64,000 nucleotides of DNA from positions 62,001 through 126,000 of the forward strand of contig JAJQJQ010000075.1 of assembly GCA_028622995.1 (NCBI GenBank). The letters are read 5' to 3'. Shown here piece after piece: positions 37,962-50,550 of this stretch. Every line of letters begins with the position of its first letter. Within the stretch, counting starts at the first letter, position 1. Made by a program: the position numbers and the translations under genes. The notes beneath the pieces were generated by a model. The model was not told where the DNA came from, searched no databases, and saw only the letters and a list, made by a program, of their open reading frames with translations. The DNA is from Panagrolaimus kolymaensis (lineage: Eukaryota; Nematoda; Chromadorea; Rhabditida; Panagrolaimidae).

Positions 37962-40900
37962 TTATTGTTTTTCTTGTCGTTGATTCATTTTAGTTTCATA
38001 TCGCTGTGAAAAAGGTATTAATCTTTGATAATAAACTATAAACACAAAAATACATATGCATGAAACCATTATTTCAAAGAACCATAAAGGTCGAGGACCA
38101 TATGATGAATAAACTTTTCTAAAAAAAATAATTTGATTCTATTAAAAAGTTTTTCGTGTTAAAAAAGGTTTGACTTCCGCCACGAAATCTCATTTTCAAT
38201 ATAACAAACATAGTTTTGGCTTTTATTAAGGAAAGTCATCCATCAAAAAATTGTTTTTTTATTTGATTTTGATAAACCAAAACTTACGTAAAAATAACTG
38301 GACCAACAATGTGTAAAATTTGCCCAGTGGAATGAAAAACTCCTTGCATGACTCCTTGTTTAATTGGGCCCAAAACTTTTGAATATAAAATATCCAAATT
38401 TATTTGAGAAATGGGCATTCCTATTCCGATTGCAAATACAAGACCAATATTGTAAACAAAGACGTTTATTCGAGGAGTTTCTTCACACCATTCATAATTT
38501 ACACTGCACCCAACAAGTTCTTGTTGTTGGACACCGCCGACGCCGGTTTCATTTGTCATGGATAAAGATGAAATTGCTTGGGATCCTAGAAAAAAAAAAT
38601 GGAGAAATTCTTTATTTCAAATTCTATTTAAAAAAAGGCTGGGCGCTGCTATTTTTTTTAAAATTAAAAATTCATAAATATTCGCTGTATTTTTTTAAAT
38701 TCATTTAAAATTTAAAATTATCCCTCAAAAATTTTATTTCCTTTTTCTTTTTTTTGGAAATAGAATATTTTCGAATAACAAAATGTTCACAAATTTTGTG
38801 GTTTGATTGTGTTTTTAAAAATATGGTCACAAAACAATGACAAAAAAAGAAAATAATTTTTATAAAAAAATAATCGCTTTTTAAACTTTGACATTTTTTT
38901 AAATGGAAACTCTCTGAATCATCTAATAATTTTGTTTATGGATTATAATTTTTTAATTTTATAATATTCAGGATTCAGTAAATTATTTATGGCCCCAAAT
39001 AAATTTTTTTTTTGCAATAAAAAAACTTACTAGAAAAATATGCATTTTGTCCTTTCGCATGTTCATATGGAATGGTTTCATCAATAAACCACCAAGGATA
39101 TGTGAGAAGATAAAAGAATAAAAATAATGTCATCGCACATAATAGTGCAAAGCGTTCAGAAAATCTGAAATAGGATAAAAAAAATTATTAAAATGTTTTT
39201 TGATCGCAAATTGATCTATATTTTTTTTATTTGGATTAAATAAAAGTAATTAAAAAAAATATTTATTTTTGTTTGTGTTTTTTTTTTTGATTGGAAATTG
39301 TTTTTTTTCTTTTTTGAGGCTAGATTAATGAAAGCTTACTTTTTATCCAATTTAAATTTAATATAACTTAATGAAAATATAAGAGAGCAAGAACCCATAG
39401 CAGCCATAAAAATTGATTGATATGTCACTGAATCTTGACTGCTCCATTCAAATGCAAGCATAGCATATGGGGATGAGATACTAAAATTGGTAGTGGTCTT
39501 GGTTTATCCTATTTTTTCCTTCCGGGTTGTAAAAAACTTACGACATAATAAGAAGTAAATTAATATCCAAAACAACTTTAGACATAACAATAATTCCAAC
39601 AGCAAGTTTATCATATTTGATTTCTTTTAAATCTTTAACGCTTTTTTCTTCAGAATTTGTTGAAGAAATAATTATTTGTTTTTGTTGAGCCATAATTAAA
39701 GCTTCTTGAGTCTTTTTTCTTTCAGCTTTTGAAGGAACATGCATTTCTCCATGAAACCAAAACCATAATAAAATTACACCAACAAATGATAAAGTTAAAG
39801 CCAAATAAACGGGTGCAGTAAATAAATTGAAATGGGTTCCAAAAAGTAAATTAATTCCAGGATATTTAACTCGAGAAAAAATCATTTGAATCACTGAAAA
39901 AAATCATTTTAGTTAAAAAAATTATATTACTTAAAAATATCTAATTAATCCTGAAATATTTAAAAATTTGATTTGTAGGTTCTTGAAGCGAAAAAATATT
40001 TTTTTGTGCTTCGCCACGAAAAGGGGTAACCTATTATTTTTTTTTGAATAAATTAAAAAACCCTTACATGGCCCACAAACAAATCCAATGGAAGTTGCAA
40101 GCATGGTATATCCAAAAGCTTTGGATCGTTCATGCTCGGCTGAAGCCATAGCAATATGAGTTCGATATACACTTGATAAACCCATGGAAATTCCCATTAA
40201 AAATTCATAAAGTAAAAATAAAATCGCTGCCAATTTTGTATCCAATTCAATTCCAAGGTAGATAAAAGCCGAGAAAAATACTAATATTTTTCCTGCGAGC
40301 AAAGTTGGCCTAAAAATAATTTAATTTCAGAGGTAAAAAAATATGAAAAAAAAGTAAGTAGAAACAAACTTAGTATTTGCCATTCGATTGACTATATAAC
40401 CCGCAGCTGCAGCTGCTACAGTGCTACCTAAAGCATGTGCACCTCGAATAGCTCCATAAGTGGTTTCAGTAATGTGTGGGCTCATCTAAAATAAATTTAC
40501 ATATTCCATAAAAAATTTACATTTTATTTATAATTTTCGACTGTTTTTGTTTTCAATTTTGCTTTCGCCTCAGACATTAAGATTTCTTTTTTTCATTTTA
40601 AACTTTTTGGGTTATGTATTTTATTGCTTTTTTGTACAGTAAAATTCTTAAATTTTAGTTATTTAAAAAATAAATATCAAAAAAAATTTTGTGAATCGAT
40701 TGATTTTTTTTTTGATTCAAAATAATCCTTTCTGAGAGATCATCCTCTCATTCACAGAAACTTTAACTCATTAACTAATCCCTTTTTCTCTCTATCTCTC
40801 CCCGAAAAAAAAAACTTATATAAAGAGATTTAAAAAATGATGTATTCATCCCACACTCAAAAAATAAAAAGATATAACAAAAGTACAACAACAACAAAAC

Positions 40901-41331
40901 ACCACTGCCATTAAAAAAAATACCCCGGAACTACAAAATACTAATGTTTTGTCCAAAAACCGAATTTAATTATTTCCTTGTTCGTTTTAAAACTCTTAAA
41001 TTTTTGACAAATTTTATGCTAAGACCAAAAATTAAAAAGATTTTCTTTTTTTTTTATCCATTTTCTCCTCAGTTAATTAATTTTGTATCTAAAAGCAAAC
41101 AAAAATAATCCAAAATCTTACCAATTTTAAATAAGGCCATATTGTAGGAATAATGGAACCAAATTGAATTGCAGATAATAAAGCAATTATATTTGCAATA
41201 TATATTGATCGCCAATCGGTTTTATGAACTCCATAATAACCATTTTCATTTTCAATGTTTTCAGCGTCATTTTTCTTTTCTGATTTTGTTGATGGAAAAG
41301 TTGTTTCCATTTTTTCAATTTTTATCGTCAT
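37962..41331 (-). CDS. MFS transporter, MFSD8/CLN7-like
   Basis: Eight exons read in phase (41331-41122, 40485-40370, 40309-40068, 39893-39542, 39480-39340, 39164-39031, 38585-38288, 38118-37962), giving 549 aa. After an acidic, basic-flanked N-terminus comes DWRSIYIANIIALLS...IWPYL, the first helix as in the MFSD8/CLN7 family. GAIRGAHALGST and GYIVNRMANTKPTLLAGK correspond to TM2 and the conserved loop. YEFLMGISMGLSSVYRTHIA is the TM4 region. The C-terminal half has GPIKQGVMQGVFHSTGQI, matching the family's QGxMQG loop before TM10-11. A central cytoplasmic loop with KAERKKTQEAL separates the two halves. Human CLN7 is an endolysosomal chloride channel/transporter; lysosomal location here is inferred. 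Only the subfamily assignment is uncertain. Confidence 0.85.
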
Positions 41332-44300
41332 TTTTAATAAATTTTAATTATTAATTTTAATACTAAAAAAATTCAGAAATAAAGGTTGAGTGATAAAGCA
41401 AAACTGAAAAAAATATTAATTCTTTATAAAAAAAATTTTTGAATAAAATTAAATTTAAAAAAACAAAACAAAAAACGTCGAAAATTTAAAAAAAATTTCT
41501 TTTGAGGCATTTTTTAGCTTATTTTGAAAAACCGCATAATTTTTATTTCACCAAAAATGTTAAACTAGAAAAAAATGATGATGACTTTGAACCTTGTGTT
41601 TAGATATCATTCTGTGGGAAGAATGATTAAACTAATAACTAAATTGGGAAGGCTGCCTCCTGAATAAACATATATTTTATATAAAAAAGGGGGTTTCAAG
41701 AATTAATAGGAACGTGATTATTAAATAAATATTTTTTTTAAAAATGCTTAGGAAATGAACTTGAAAAAAATCTCTGTTAAAAAGCAGGCTTTCATAAAAT
41801 AAAAATAAAATTATAAACTTTTGAAATGAAAAAAAAACATTAATAAAATAAAAATTTTTTACACATTTAAAAAAACAAAATAGAAACTTTTAATACATTT
41901 AATTTTAATAAAGTTTTACATTTTTTAATAGCTTTCGTTTCAAAAAATGAATTTTAAATTAACACCTGTCTTTTTTTACCGGGAAAGAAAACTTCTATTC
42001 TCTAACCTCAAATTAAATAGAAAAAACTTTATATTAATTTTAACCTTAAAAACTAGCTTTAAAAAACTTAAAATACCGAGAATTACTTTTTTTTAATAAA
42101 AAAAACCTATAATTTTATTTTTATTTTCCGTGAAACTCAATAATTCCCACTTGGCAGAAGACAATAAAAAAAAAGAGAGTAAAAAGCGTCAAAGTTCAAA
42201 ACTGACCAAAAAGAAAATGTTTTCAATCGTCGTCGTCGTTCTTTCTCTTCGTTCGTGAACTTTTTTTCTTTTCTTTTATATACTCGAAAAAAAAGAAGGT
42301 TTTATAATGAACAATAAATAGATACTGAAAGAAAAAAATATTATTATAATAATAACAATAATAGTCACATAAAAAATGCGGGAGGTGGGAGGAGTTGAAA
42401 AAAAATTCAAACGAAAAAGAAAGGAAAAGGGAAATATATTTTTATTTATTTTTGTGTGTTCGAACTAGGGTGGACCGGGTAGATCTACCAGTAGATTCTA
42501 CCGGTAGATCTACCGGTAGATCTACCGAAATCTACCGAAAAAATTTTCCAATCTACCGAAATCTACCGCGCCACCAAAATTTAAAAAAAGACGTTCTCGG
42601 AGTTTTTTAAGCGAAAGTTATGAATTAGCAGGTTCTAAAATGCATAAAAACGATGTTTTCTCTATTTCCGAAAATTTTTGAATTTTTTTAACAGGGGAGA
42701 GTTTATGATAGGAAAGTAATAGCTTGGTCCACCCTGTTGAAAAATTGAAATTTTTTTAAAAGTTTGCAAAACCTATTTTTGTGCCCAAAAATAGCCTTAT
42801 ATCCTTAATTTTGTATTCCTTGATTCAAAATCCCTTTCTTTTCGAATTTTGGACTTGCGGTAGATTTCAGTAGATCTACCGGTAGATCCACCGGTAGATC
42901 TACCGGTAGATCTACCGATTTTTCAATCTACCGGTAGATCGGTCCACCCTAGTTCGAACAACAGCAAAAAAATGAAGCACGCATTCAACGCAGTTCTTTT
43001 CGGTGAAGAGGGAGATCGGACTTACTAATTTTTGAACGTGATCACAAAACAATTTTTGTGTCAAAACTAAAAATAATGTGTTAAAAACACAAAAGAATGA
43101 ATTTAGTTAACAATTTTTTTTATTGTTGTTAAAAAACAGAAAAGAAAGAAGAAAAGCTTTTTGATGAATAAGGGTTTGTCATCGTCAAATTTGGATGAGT
43201 TCGTTGATTCATCATCGAAAGTTTAGCGTGTAAATTATATTATAATATATTTTTTAAGTAGCGCATCCGTAAAAAAATAATAATTTAATAAATAACGTCA
43301 AAATCGAAGTCAGAGAATATTTAACAAAAAAATGGTTGGAGTTTGTGTCGCTTTGGAAAATTATTAGATGACTCAAAGCTATTATGTTTTGATTCATATT
43401 TTCAGAAAAGTAACAAAAAAAATACAAATAAAAAAAATAAAATAAAAAATACTGGAAATTATTTGATTCAAAAAAAGAAGTTTTTTGGGGGTCATTGAGA
43501 CAGATCATTAGAACTAAAACAAAAACAATGGAAACAAAAAACAGGTAATGAAAATAGACATCCGAGAAAAAAAAATAAAAATAAAGGCGCAATAATAGTT
43601 AAACTTTTTTTTGTTGTTGAAAGTAACAGAGATCAATTAAATTAAATTTAAAGAAAAAAGTTCCTTTTAATGTTTATAAATTAATTATTTATTAAAGTTT
43701 TTATCTTTAAAAAAGTTGGGCGAGGTTTTCAAAATTAAAAAGCTTTGAAACAAAAATTTTTCTGAAAAAAAAAATTGTTGGATAGAAAAGGCAATATTTA
43801 ATGTTTTCTTTATTTTTCATTTCGTTTTTAAAAAAAATATATGCACATGTATGCTTAAATTTGTTACCTCGCAGCAACAACCAAAACCAATGGCAACTTT
43901 GTAATTGTATTCGAAGACTAAAACATTTCTTAAAACCTGCTTTATTTTAAAATAAACAAAAAATAGAAATATAAAATTATAATTTTTACACAAGAGTAAT
44001 TTTTTTTAATGGAGAAAAATTACTGCCTTTGAAAGTATAATTATAAGAATGAGGCTTAAAAAAGAAAAAAAGTTTGAATGTTTAAATATTTAAATAAACA
44101 CTTTTTCTTTTTTCTTTAAATACTCAGAGCTAAGCTCCAATTTTTATAAAGTCATTTCATTGTTTGCGAAATACAATCATTTCTTGAGCAAGCATAGTTT
44201 TGATTTTATTGAAATTTAAATTTATTCGTCTACTTTTGTTCTTATTTTTTTTAGTCTAACCATAAATTTAAATAATTTAGTTTTTTTAATTGAAATTATA

Positions 44301-44786
44301 ACTTATTTTTTTTAGCATACATGCAAAAGTAATAAAAATGTTATCATAAGAAACTTTTTTAAAAAACAAACATTTTTTGTGCTTATTTTGATTTGTTTTG
44401 ATTTTTTTGCTTCCTAAAAAGCATAAGGCTAAAACTGCAAAATGTAAACATATTAGCTTTTTGATAAGGTCATTTTTTTATTGGAAGGTTGCGGTCATGC
44501 ATTTTCCAAAATCAACATCAAAATTATTTTTATGGAACTAACAAAATATTAGTACAACAAATTTTGAAATTATTTTTCCTAAAAAAAGTACTGAAAAATT
44601 GTTGAAGAAAAACAATATTTTTTTATTTATTTGATGTCATTTAAAAAAAGGGTTATACAGATAAAAAAATATATTTTTGCAAAAAAAAATAATAAAAATA
44701 TTTATTTCTGGAAAGAATTAAATATAATATACACAAATTTTGGTGTCTCGAGAAGAAAAGGAAATTTTCGTGGAAATATAAAAAAT
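41332..44786. other. Gene-free region with one hAT-like element
   Basis: This is the 5' side of the MFS gene and the 3' side of the FkbM-like gene. It includes a 486-bp transposon (42466-42951). No coding exon with a recognisable domain or splice context was found; open frames at 43254-43592 and 44631-44864 are A/T-driven. Confidence 0.5.
42466..42951. mobile_element. 486-bp hAT-like element with palindromic subterminal repeats
   Basis: The ends are TAGGGTGGACC and its complement, flanked by an 8-bp duplication GTTCGAAC (42458-42465 and 42952-42959). The duplication is itself palindromic, so the exact border could shift. Both subterminal zones are arrays of the palindrome GGTAGATCTACC and its half-site CTACCGAAAT (42478-42570 and 42858-42940). 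An extra internal copy of the terminus (GGTCCACCCT) is at 42725-42734. No coding capacity. Confidence 0.88.
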
Positions 44787-46672
44787 TTAAATCCCATAAA
44801 TTTGCTTGCAATATATTTCAATAGTATTCACCAAAAACATCCTTTTTTCTTTATCAACTCTTAATGGAACATAACCTTCTTTAAAAATTAAGCGATGTAA
44901 AAAAGTCATTAATTTTTGAGGGTCGGTTTCAGAACTAAAATTAATATTTATTTGACATATTCCTCGATGATATGCTGAGTTATCTGTAATTAAATCATTT
45001 ATAACACTTTTTTTATTTTGTTTTTAAATTGAACAATTTTATTAAAGTGTTTCTTCCAAAACTTAAATTTTCACGCTGCGACTCTAAAATTAAAAAAGAA
45101 GGTTTCCCAGCGAAAATTATTTATAAAAATATGTATAATTAATTTGGTCCACTTTTTATAAATATTTTTTCTTCAAAACATCAAAAAAATAGTTTGTGTT
45201 TTTATTGTGATACTTAAATTTAAAAATCAAAAGTGTCTCATCGAGAAAAAAAAATTTAAACCTAAAAAAGAGCTAACAATAATTTTTTTTCTAAACGCCT
45301 TTGATTTCTTTGCTTCCGCGTCGTATTCTTGGAAAGAGAGTAAAATAAAGAAAAAAATTATAAAAAAACTAACGAACCTAAAAATAATTCAAGTGTTTCC
45401 ATTTCATTTTCATTTTTTCCATTAAAATCAACAAAAAGAATGTCAATTGGTTTCAAATCAATGTAATGACTTGTAAGATCTTTAATAGTTACCAAAGAAA
45501 CAGGGAACCCAAAATTATTGCTAATATTAGAAATTTTAAATGGATGATAAATTCCTTGAGTATATAATTCAAATAATTCTTGACTTTTGAAATCTTCAGA
45601 AGGATCAAAAGCTCGATGTTGAGATTGATGTAATTTATAAAGGGCTCCTTGAGCATATGGATTTTCATTTACACCTGAAAATAAAAAGCGTTTTCACTTT
45701 AACAAAATTAGGAAAATAATTTTAAAACCATTCTTAAAATTATTTAATTTTTCCTCGCGGCAAATATTGAAATCTCAAGTCTTGCCGAGAAAGAGTGTAA
45801 AGAATCTGTATGTTTTATTAATAAAATACAAGCATTTTTTGGGTTTTAAAATATCTAAATTTTAATTTATAAATAATTTCATTTTTTCCAAAGCTTTCTA
45901 AAATTTAAAAAATTTTTAATTTCGTCGTCAAAAACAAAAGCTTTCGCGTTGGAAGATTGAAGCCGGAGTTTTGCCTCGAAAAAAGGAATGTATTTTTAAT
46001 ATATTTGCCATAATTATCGTGTGCATTTCTATTTTCTCGGTTTGGTTTTTAAAACTTTTTTATTTTTGATTTTTGCATTTTTTTACTTACCAATTGTAAT
46101 CGAAACAATTCCATGATTTTTATTGTTTTTAGGTTTAAGAAAATATTTTACATGATTTATTGCATCCAATGGAACCAAATCAAGTTCACCAAAAAGTGGT
46201 AGAGAGCAATTCTAAAAAAAATTCGAAACATCATTTATTTTTTCTTCTTCGTTACACTCTTTTGCCAAAAACAAATCACAAACATACGTACGTGGATAAT
46301 TGAAAAAAGGTTTATCCAGATTATCTCTACCGCAAAATTATTATTAATGGCTGCCGCTGCCAGAGAATAATTATTTTTTGATGATGAGATTAACGAATAA
46401 TTTTTTAATATCTCTGTTTTAATACAATAATGCGTTAAACTAATTGGAAATCCACTTGAATTTCCTTCTAAATGTTCGTTAAATAAAATTGGACAATTAA
46501 CAGAATTTTGAAAAAAAGTAAAAATAATGGATAAATAAAATAATAAAGAAATAATAATAAAACATAAATATTTTGTTTTACAGCAATTATTTGTGAAAAT
46601 TAAAACAAAATTAGTAAATTTTATGTGTCGAAACTTTTTTTTAAATCGATGCAAATAAAAAGATGATGACAT
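44787..46672 (-). CDS. FkbM-type methyltransferase-like membrane protein
   Basis: Four exons read in phase (46672-46292, 46211-46091, 45674-45378, 44983-44787), giving 331 aa. A basic N-terminus and one hydrophobic segment (about 34-54) suggest a type II signal anchor. After a lumenal linker the protein follows the order of the nematode FkbM (Methyltransf_21) family: a GIVSITIG strand, GVNENPYAQGALYKL, AFDPSEDF, a GIYHPFKISN strand, then DILFVDFNGKNENEMETLELFL and GICQININF, where typical members have a D-x-E-G motif and VCQxNxE. The acidic D-x-E-G is altered here (DFNG), so catalysis is doubtful. The family call rests on pattern order recognised by eye; substrate unknown. Confidence 0.62.
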
Positions 46673-47107
46673 TTTAAACAGAAAAAAAGAAAAGAAAAAT
46701 GAAAGAAAAATTATGCAAATATTTAAATTTAAGAAAAGAAAAATAGGTTTTTGATTCTCTTTCGATAATCATCTATCCAAAAGAAAATTACATACGAGGA
46801 ACAAAAAAAATCGATGTGTTATTAAAATTTGGAAAAACCCAAAATGCTCTAATTAAATTTTCCTTTGTCGAAAAATTTTCAGATAAAAAAAATCAACAAT
46901 CGAAAGGTAAAACTTCAAAAAATTTGTGAAACCCTATATCATTCTTTCTAAAGAGCCTCCGTTGATGTAAAAAGAGCTGTCGATTTAAAATGAAACATAT
47001 TATTTTTTGGCAAAGTGCCTTTCTTTGCCATTTTTTTTAAAAATTTTTTCTTTTATTTTATTGATACCAAAAATCACTCTTTTTTCGAAAAATTGGTTAA
47101 TCTGAAA
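46673..47107. other. Divergent promoter region, FkbM-like gene and serpin
   Basis: 435 bp between two divergently transcribed genes, A/T-rich. An in-frame upstream ATG of the serpin at 47015 would add a Phe-rich 31-residue leader; see the serpin entry. Nothing else is seen. Confidence 0.4.
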
Positions 47108-48613
47108 ATGAGTTTGGAAAGTGAAGTGAATTTTAGTTTTAAACTTCTTTCATTATTAAATGCTTCAAATGAATCAACCGTTTATTCTCCATCTTCCATT
47201 TTAACTTCACTTTCAATGATTTATGCAGGCGCAAATGGAAATACGGCAAATCAAATAAAAAATGTGATTGGAAAAGGTTAAAATATGATTTTTCGCCAAT
47301 AAATTTATTTTAAAATTTTAGATAAAACCGAAAATGAAATAATTGAATATTATTCTGAATTTCTTAAAAGTTGTAATAAACCTCAAGAAAATAATTCTTC
47401 TGCATTTCAAGGAATTACAACCCGTTCAAAAACAATGGCTTCAAAGAAACGTAAATTTGATGAGAAAATTAAAAATAAAGAAACAATTCATATATCCATG
47501 GCAAATGGATTATTTATTTCTGATAAAGAAACTTTAAAAAATTCATTCAATGATTTAATTGCTTCTTTTTACGATGGAAAAATCGAGAAATTAGTTTTTG
47601 CAAAATCTGAAGATTCTGTGAAGGTATGTTGTTTATAAAAATGATTAAGAAAAAAATCATCATTTTTTTGGTATGAAGAATAGGTTAATTTTCTTTAAAC
47701 CCGATAACATAATAAAATTTTCCTAAAATCTAATATTAATCTGCTTTCCATTTTTTTAGAAAATAAACCAATTTGCTAATGAATCAACAAATGGAGTTAT
47801 TAAAGAAATAATAAATCCTAGTGATATTGATGAATCAACTGTAATTATAATTATAAATGCAATGTATTTTCTTGGATTTTGGGAAGAACTTTTTATTAAA
47901 GAAGGCGTTACAAATAAATTTTATTCTAAACCTATTCGACAAGTTCAATTCATGAATAGGCGAACTGGAGATTATAATTTAAGAAAGGGAAAACATTGGA
48001 AAGCTTTGGGAATTCCATATAAAAGTCGAAAAGCTTGGTTTTATATTGTTTTGCCCGATCGAAAAAATGGATTGCAAAGCCTTTTAAAAAATTTGAATTA
48101 TGAATTTTTTAAAGATTGTACAACAAGGTAATATAGAAAAAATTGAAACGACAAATTAATCTATAAACTGTATTAATTTTAGAGAAGAAACAAATAAACT
48201 AAAAGTACGAATACCAGAAATGGAAATTTCATTGTCAATTGATTTAATTGAAAAACTAAAAAAACTTGGCATTGTTGATGCTTTTAATAATGATTGTGAT
48301 TTAACAAAAATGCTGTTGCCTGGTTGTCATATTATTGGTAAAGCGGTTCATAAAGCCGTTATTAGAGTAAATAAATTTAAAAAATATTTAAAGTAGCTTT
48401 TAAACATTAATAACTTTTTTTAAGGTTGATGAAAATGGAACTGAAGCTGTTGCAACTTCAAGTTACAACGTTGTAGCTCAAAGCTCTACGCTTTTAGAAA
48501 GGTTCAATGCTGATCATCCATTCTTATTTTTTATTTCAACAATGGAAAATTCTGACACATCATCAACAAGTCCAACACCAAAAAATATATTATTGATTGG
48601 AACTTTCTACTAA
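47108..48613 (+). CDS. Serpin (inhibitory type) with basic CD-loop insertion
   Basis: Five exons read in phase (47108-47276, 47322-47623, 47760-48127, 48183-48366, 48425-48613), giving 403 aa. I chose the Met at 47108 (MSLESEVNFSFKLLSLL) because intracellular nematode serpins begin this way. An in-frame ATG at 47015 would add a Phe-rich stretch that might act as a signal. Serpin landmarks in order: VYSPSSILTSLSMIYAGA, NAMYFLGFW, the ADHPFLFFI strand and ILLIGTFY. The reactive-loop hinge ENGTEAVATSS (344-354) has the small residues needed for insertion, so an inhibitory mechanism is likely; by hinge counting, P1 is about Gln360-Ser361. Residues 76-110, between helices C and D, form a charged insertion with RSKTMASKKRKFDEK, resembling a nuclear localisation signal. 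It is convergent with a protease homologue 213 bp away. Confidence 0.9.
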
Positions 48614-48711
48614 TTATATGTACTACTGATTGGTTTAAGCATTTTAATATTTTTCATTTTTTAATTTCGCTAACCAAAAGATTTTTATTTATTATTATTT
48701 TTATTTATTCA

Positions 48712-48717
48712 AATAAA
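48712..48717 (+). promoter_or_regulatory. Probable serpin poly(A) signal
   Basis: AATAAA 99 bp after the serpin stop, within the 213-bp space shared with the convergent protease homologue, so the two 3'-UTRs may overlap. Confidence 0.5.
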
Positions 48718-48826
48718 ATATAAAAAATGAAAGAAGAAACAAACGAAAAAACGACGTAATTACATATTGTATGTGTGAAAAGAAAAAGACTATATACATT
48801 ATATACATTATTTACAAAGTTATATC

Positions 48827-49896
48827 TTAACCGCTTAATGTATTTTCGGTTTCAACAATTCTATGAATAAATCGTTGAAGTGAGGGTTCGGTTAAATTTG
48901 TAAAAGTGTTGGGTTCGCCTTCTGCCTGACAGCTTCTGTTTAATGAATAAACACCCTAAAAAAATTTCTTTAGAAATAGCTTGTTCAAACAATAAACTTA
49001 CAACTAAGTATAATTTTTTTCCGATGCGACAAACCAATGGTGAACCGAAATCTCCCTGACAACCATTAACTTTGGATTTGCCAGAGAGATATCCGGTGCA
49101 CATCATCGTGGTAGAAAGCTCATATTTTTCTTCACAGGTTTTTTTTAGCTATGATGGGTAAAACAACCATTTGAAGTGTTTTAGGAAAATCAGACATTTC
49201 ATCACCTTCATTTTTCACAGCACTGAATCCAATTGCAACGCATTTCATTTTTGCAGGAGGACTTTTAAGTGCAATATTAATTGGTCCAGCTGGATTATCA
49301 GAATCTTTGAAATTTATTGGTTTGGATAATCTAATTAAAAATTGAGATGGTTTATTGTTATTTATTTTTAAACTCACTTTATTATAGCGTAATCCCAACC
49401 ATGTCTAAAGTCATCATCATATTCATCAGGATAAAAAACACGAAGAATTCCATGTTCTTTGCCTCCTTTATCCCTTCTGTTTGTACCAACAACAACTTTA
49501 TATGATGAATAATCAGTTAAGCTAAAAAATGTCACAAATATGCTTTTGCTTTTGATTTTTTTGTAGCTATAATTTTACTTACGCCTTTGGAAAGCAATGT
49601 CCAGCGGTCGAAACAAGCAGTGGGGTAATAATTTCTCCAGTGCAGAAAATATGTTTGATACGTATATCCTTGATTCCAGCCGTAAAATTGAAGTCCTTTT
49701 TAAATTCTTTTTTAGTAACGCTTTTCCCATTTACCATTCCGTACTTTTGAAAAACGCTCTGTAAAGAACAGCATTAAAAAAACTAAAGATATCGAAAATA
49801 ATAATGATCGCGACTTACTTCATATTCTTCTTCAAATTCAGGATTCAATGTAAAAAAATAGTACAAAATAAACATGCCCAGCTCAAATAAATTCAT
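48827..49896 (-). CDS. Trypsin-fold serine protease homologue, frameshifted
   Basis: Five exons read in phase at the splice sites (49896-49819, 49758-49583, 49521-49378, 49330-49002, 48955-48827), about 284 aa. A hydrophobic signal-like N-terminus leads to the S1 fold: TAGHC with the catalytic His (about 80), GWDYAIIK with the catalytic Asp (about 128), and CQGDFGSPLVC where the family has GDSGGPL. The nucleophile Ser is therefore Phe and the following Gly is Ser, so the product should lack peptidase activity. In exon 4 an A8 run on the minus strand (plus T8 at 49139-49146) shifts the frame. Before it the reading ends LPIIAKKNL-stop; one base fewer restores C-E-E-K-Y and all downstream motifs. 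This is either a real pseudogenising indel or a homopolymer sequencing error. One intron is only 47 bp. Confidence 0.82.
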
Positions 49897-50550
49897 TTTT
49901 TGTTAAATAAATCCCAAAACAATTAAAACAACTCAGAATTATTTCGTTGCAAAAATAAAAAAAATAATACCGCTTTAAAATAAAATAACTAATAAAATTG
50001 TTTTAATTGAGAAACAGAAAACGCAAAAGTTTATGCTTCCTTTAATAAATTTTTTTAACTTCTGGCCTTTTTCTTTTATCGTGATTGCAAAAATAAATAA
50101 AAAAGAAACAAAAAAAAACGACTGAAAATGGTGAGTGCACTTTGTTCAGGCTCGAATCAAATGAATGATACATTGACCGATTAATCATTGGCTCTAAACA
50201 TAATTTGTTGCAAAAAAAAATGTGATGCCTTTTTTCATTTATTTTTTTTAAACTTAAAAACTTTTAAAATGAAAAATGATTTTTATCCAAAAGGAAAAAA
50301 GGGTACATTAAAAAATAGAGTAATTTGCCACATTTGATATATTTTGTTTAAAACACAAAAAGAAAGGTGCACGTTTTTTCTCAATGCTTCAAAATCCATT
50401 AATTTTGATTTTAAAAGATTCGCAGTGTCAAAGGGAATTGGAAAAATTTATAATATAAAGTTTTGATAAAAATCAATAATTTCATTTTTATTTTTTAAAG
50501 CAATAATAAAATAAATTTCCAATTAAATAAAAAAATATAATAATAAATAA
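49897..50550. other. Intergenic region, protease homologue to Rho GTPase
   Basis: 654 bp of A/T-rich sequence upstream of the protease homologue and downstream of the GTPase gene. No gene is seen. Confidence 0.45.

Noticed and set aside
42466..42951. Idea that the GGTAGATCTACC array is a regulatory operator cluster
   Set aside because: It is bounded by terminal inverted repeats and an 8-bp duplication, which a transposon explains better.
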